Positions 7,691 through 10,000 of a stretch of 10,000 bases of DNA are shown here, piece after piece. The stretch is from Trachelipus rathkii (Eukaryota > Arthropoda > Malacostraca > Isopoda > Trachelipodidae): assembly GCA_015478945.1 (NCBI GenBank), contig JABUQX010097223.1:17501-27500 (forward strand), in the 5' to 3' direction. The position numbers and the translations under genes are program-made. The notes beneath the pieces were generated by a model. It was not told the DNA's origin and made no database searches. It saw only the letters and a program-made list of their open reading frames with translations. Positions within the stretch are counted from its first letter, which is position 1. Each line of letters starts with the position of its first letter.

Positions 7691-7919
7691 GTTGTTTCCA
7701 TGTTGCCTAAGTATTTGCGTAATGATTTAACTGTTTTATGCCATCGTAAAGTTATGTTTTAATGAACTTTCTTTATATTCAAATTACCAAGTCCAATTGT
7801 AATATAGTAAAGTTTATTCATTTGTTCAGGGCTGGTGCGTTGATTTAATGTTGTTTTTGCTGCAAATCCGAACTGCATTAATTCTGGCTTGTAGGCATAA
7901 GCTGTACAAGTTTTCACCT
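7691..7919. other. Non-repetitive AT-rich DNA, no recognised gene
   Basis: A 71-codon minus-strand frame starts at 7974 and crosses this stretch, but it has no recognisable domain and a Lys/Gln-rich start made by TTTTG repeats. It is not called as a gene. Confidence 0.5.
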
Positions 7920-8400
7920 GAAAGTGTTTTTGTTTTTGTTTTTGTGGGGTAGATTTGTTCATTTTTGATGCCATTATTTTGTTGTTGTGTTGTTGTTGTA
8001 TTGTATTAACTCAAGGCTTCATCGGTTTCAGATGTAGACAGATTATGATTGTGATTGCATTGTCCTTGTTGTTGTTGTTATTTGGACTGATTCTTTTGTA
8101 TTAACTCAGGTTTCTTGGCTTCACAAGATGTAAGATTGATTGGGAATGGCATTGTTTTGTGTTGTTGTGGGGTTTGATTCATTTGTATTACCTCAAAGGC
8201 TTCAACGGCTTCAGTATGTAGAAGTTACTGATTTGTGAATGTCACTGTTTTGTTTGTTGGTGGTGTTGCTGTTGTTGTTGATGTCATTGTGTCTTGCGTT
8301 GTTGTTGTTTTTTGTGTTGATTCTGTTTGTAATAACTCTATAGTTTCATTGTATCTCAGATGTAGACGTTCTGAGTGTAGAAAGAACTGTTGAACAAGTC
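7920..8400 (+). repeat. Array of TTG-rich diverged tandem units, about 90-145 bp each
   Basis: The landmark TTGTATTAACTCA or TTGTAATAACTC occurs at about 8001, 8096, 8183 and 8327. Each is followed by a GGCTTCA or GTTTCA segment, a CAGATGTAGA-like segment, a GAATGGCATTG-like segment and a (TTG)n run. Units differ by many substitutions and indels, so the array is old. No coding frame spans it convincingly. Confidence 0.7.
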
Positions 8401-8415
8401 TAGTATTAGTAATTA

Positions 8416-8510
8416 CGTCTCTCTTCTCTCTCTCTCTCTCTCTCTCTTCTCTGTCTCTCTCTCTCTCTCTCTCTTTCCCTCTGTCTTTTCTCTGTCTCAT
8501 GTCTCTGTCT
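8416..8510. repeat. (CT)n microsatellite, first tract
   Basis: CT-rich with a few TG, TT and CC interruptions. It ends at CTGCAGGAAAATTATAT (8512-8528), the same junction seen after the second (CT)n tract. The minus-strand Arg/Glu-rich frame through it is a repeat artefact. Confidence 0.95.
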
Positions 8511-8519
8511 GCTGCAGGA

Positions 8520-8573
8520 AAATTATATATATTTATATATATATATATAGATATATTATATAATATTTATATA

Positions 8574-8618
<45 letters not shown>
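8520..8618. repeat. (TA)n microsatellite
   Basis: A TA repeat directly follows the CTGCAGGAAAATTATAT junction. Confidence 0.95.
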
Positions 8619-8620
<2 letters not shown>

Positions 8621-8659
8621 CTGTTGTGCTCACATATAGTTGTGTGTTCACATATTTAT

Positions 8660-8765
8660 CTCTGGGTGTTTATATACTACTTCATGAGTTTTGCTGTTTG
8701 TCTGTTGTTTGTTTGATTGTTGTTGTTGTAGGCGTGAATGTTGTTTCATGGATTGTTGTTGTTTT
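8660..8765 (+). repeat. Diverged fragment of the arm repeat
   Basis: The sequence GGGTGTTTATATACTACTTC then ATGAGTTTTGCTG, followed by TTG-rich DNA and GTTTCATGGATTG, matches the right-arm core 7169-7231 in the same orientation with scattered differences. Confidence 0.65.
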
Positions 8766-9032
8766 TAGTCTGATTCTGTTGTAATAATCTAAGTTTCATT
8801 GTCCTCAGATGTTTTTTATAAAGTTTCTTTTAATTTATTATAAGTAGAATGTGAATGGTGGTTGGCATTGTTTTGTTGATGCGTATGTGGATGTTGTAGA
8901 TGATGTTTTTGCGCTTGTTGTTGTTGTTGTTGTTGTGGTGTAGATGATGTCAACATGGATGTCGTTGTTGTTTGGCGTCGTTCTGTTTCTTGCGTTGTTT
9001 GCTGGTGTGATGCAGCTTCACTGATTGTTTTG
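8766..9032 (+). repeat. Further TTG-rich units
   Basis: TTGTAATAATCTAAGTTTCA at about 8779 and GTGAATGGTGGTTGGCATTG near 8850-8870 match landmarks of the 7920-8400 array. (TTG)n occurs at about 8917-8936. No gene is seen. Confidence 0.6.
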
Positions 9033-9141
9033 TGAAGAAGAAGAAGAAGAAGAAGAAGAAGAAGAAGAAGAGAAGAAAAGAAGAAGAAAGAAGAAGAGAG
9101 AAGAAGAAGAGAAGAATGAGAAGCGAAAAAGAGAAGAAGAG
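9033..9141. repeat. (GAA)n polypurine tract
   Basis: About 110 bases of nearly pure purine on the + strand, mainly GAA with GA interruptions. Long GAA tracts can form triplex DNA. The Phe/Leu-rich minus-strand frame is an artefact. Confidence 0.93.
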
Positions 9142-9179
9142 TTCTACTAATGGGCGAAAAAATTCAAGAGTAAAACCAT

Positions 9180-9340
9180 ACAATAAAATAAGTAATTAAT
9201 AATAATTAATAATACTAATAATATAAATAATAATATAATAATATAATATAATATTATAATATTGATAATAATAATAATATTTTAATAGTAGTAAATAATA
9301 ATAATAGATATAATGATACAATAAAAATATCAGTCACCGA
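9180..9340. repeat. Degenerate AAT-rich tract
   Basis: Interrupted AAT and ATA repeats with no other structure seen. Confidence 0.85.
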
Positions 9341-9398
9341 ATATGAAATAACAGTCATCCATATGAAATACTTATGCGTTTGGTTGGCTTGTTGTAAT

Positions 9399-9440
9399 CC
9401 TCTCTTTCTCTTCTCTCTCTCTCTCTCTCTTCTCTCTCAT

Positions 9441-9471
<31 letters not shown>

Positions 9472-9530
9472 ATCCCCCTCTCTCTCTCTCTTCCTCTCTC
9501 TCTCTCATCTCTTCTCTCTCTCTCTCTCTG
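9399..9530. repeat. (CT)n microsatellite, second tract
   Basis: CT-rich tract ending in CTGCAGGAAAATTATAT at 9532-9548, identical at that junction to the first (CT)n tract. Apparent Ser/Leu-rich + strand coding is a repeat artefact. Confidence 0.95.
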
Positions 9531-9579
9531 ACTGCAGGAAAATTATATACTACTTTTCGTCTTTGTGTTTAAATCATAG

Positions 9580-9680
9580 TAATATAATATAATTAATAAT
9601 AATCATATATAATAATAATTAATAATAATAATAATCATAATTAATAATAATATTAATAATAATAATAATAAGTAAATAAT
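9580..9680. repeat. AAT-rich tract
   Basis: Interrupted AAT repeats precede copy 3 of the double-hairpin motif. A similar AAT tract (about 9821-9880) precedes copy 4. Confidence 0.85.
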
Positions 9681-9719
9681 GCGAAGGGGTGATGGGGTGG
9701 TTGTAATAAAGATTCCATG

Positions 9720-9772
9720 CGTTTGATGACTGTAATCACGAATGCTCGTGTGCGCAGCCTACGGCTCGCACA
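9720..9772 (+). other. Double-hairpin motif, copy 3
   Basis: The first stem is TGAT/ATCA with a 7-base loop (9724-9738), flanked by CG/CG. After the GCTCG spacer comes a 10-bp stem, TGTGCG-(C bulge)-AGCC paired to GGCTCGCACA, with loop TAC (9749-9772). Confidence 0.65.
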
Positions 9773-9820
9773 AGTGTATGTAAATATACAAAGGGTTACG
9801 GGCTATGGAGGCAGGGTGAA

Positions 9821-9825
9821 TAATA

Positions 9826-9856
<31 letters not shown>

Positions 9857-9880
9857 TAATAATAATAATAAATAATAAAA
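9821..9880. repeat. (AAT)n microsatellite
   Basis: AAT repeat with an ATATAAT interruption. It holds the same position relative to the following hairpin motif as the 9580-9680 tract. Confidence 0.9.
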
Positions 9881-9941
9881 CTAGAGGGGGGTGAGGGGTG
9901 TGTATAATGCATCTGTGTAGAACGTTTATAACAACTCCATG

Positions 9942-10000
9942 CGTTGATGACTGGTGGTAACTCAACGAAGTGCTCGTGTGCGCCAGCCTGCTGGCTCGCA
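9942..10000 (+). other. Double-hairpin motif, copy 4, cut by the window end
   Basis: The first stem is CGTTGA/TCAACG (9942-9967). After a GCTCG spacer comes the stem GCCAGC/GCTGGC with a 2-base loop (9982-9995), with TGC/GCA able to pair further out. The preceding ACAACTCCATGCG matches the reverse complement of the left-arm inner end (CGCATGGGAGTTGT), with one C fewer in the C-run. Confidence 0.65.

Noticed and set aside
7759..7974. 71-codon minus-strand frame starting MASKMN
   Set aside because: It begins in TTTTG repeats and TTG array DNA, shows no domain, and has no supporting context.
8225..8500. 91-codon minus-strand Arg/Glu-rich frame
   Set aside because: The charged stretch is a translation of the (CT)n tract, and the rest comes from the TTG array.
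8950..9572. Phe/Leu-rich and Ser/Leu-rich frames near 8950-9183 (-) and 9363-9572 (+)
   Set aside because: Both are translations of the (GAA)n and (CT)n tracts. The leucine-rich look is not a membrane protein.
1..10000. CRISPR array or bacterial operon structure
   Set aside because: The repeats lack regular spacers of constant length, and there are no ribosome binding sites or packed genes. The repeats are eukaryotic microsatellites and mobile elements.

Overview
The window looks like an intergenic, repeat-dominated stretch of a eukaryotic nuclear genome. A decapod crustacean, such as a penaeid shrimp, is the most likely source. This is inferred from the density of (TA)n, (AAT)n, (CT)n, (GAA)n and (CTA)n microsatellites, the piggyBac and Jockey-type remnants, and the lack of bacterial gene packing or ribosome binding sites. 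No single sequence proves the species.

Left part (1-4190). The 3' portion of a decayed piggyBac transposase lies on the + strand at 3-861, with two in-frame stops and one frameshift. A long (TA)n tract follows. The 3' end of a Jockey-like non-LTR retrotransposon ORF2 lies on the - strand at 1253-2070, also frameshifted. A second (TA)n block then surrounds a fold-back (long inverted-repeat) element at 2423-3300. Each arm of that element holds two copies of a roughly 90-bp unit, and a GC-rich, hairpin-forming core separates the arms. After more (TA)n there is AT-rich DNA without a recognisable gene.

Centre (about 4190-7550). This is the most notable part. One intact 250-codon reading frame (4950-5702, + strand) sits between two imperfect inverted arms of roughly 500 bp (about 4190-4690 and 7020-7550). 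The frame has a strong start context, an upstream CCAAT-type box and a downstream AATAAA. The protein is not one I recognise. Its first two thirds may be two copies of a PC4-like single-strand nucleic-acid-binding fold followed by a helical tail, but this is a weak inference. The intact frame contrasts with the broken piggyBac and Jockey genes nearby.

Right part (7550-10000). There is no convincing gene. It holds a 9-bp tandem repeat, an array of TTG-rich units of about 90-145 bp, two (CT)n tracts that both run into the same CTGCAGGAAAATTATAT sequence, a (GAA)n tract, and further diverged pieces of the arm repeat. A double-hairpin motif from the arms recurs at 9718-9772 and 9942-10000, with base changes that preserve pairing. 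The arm family is therefore repeated locally, and the window probably ends inside another copy.

The genes show no pathway relationship. The biology visible here is layered mobile and repetitive DNA around a single preserved ORF.
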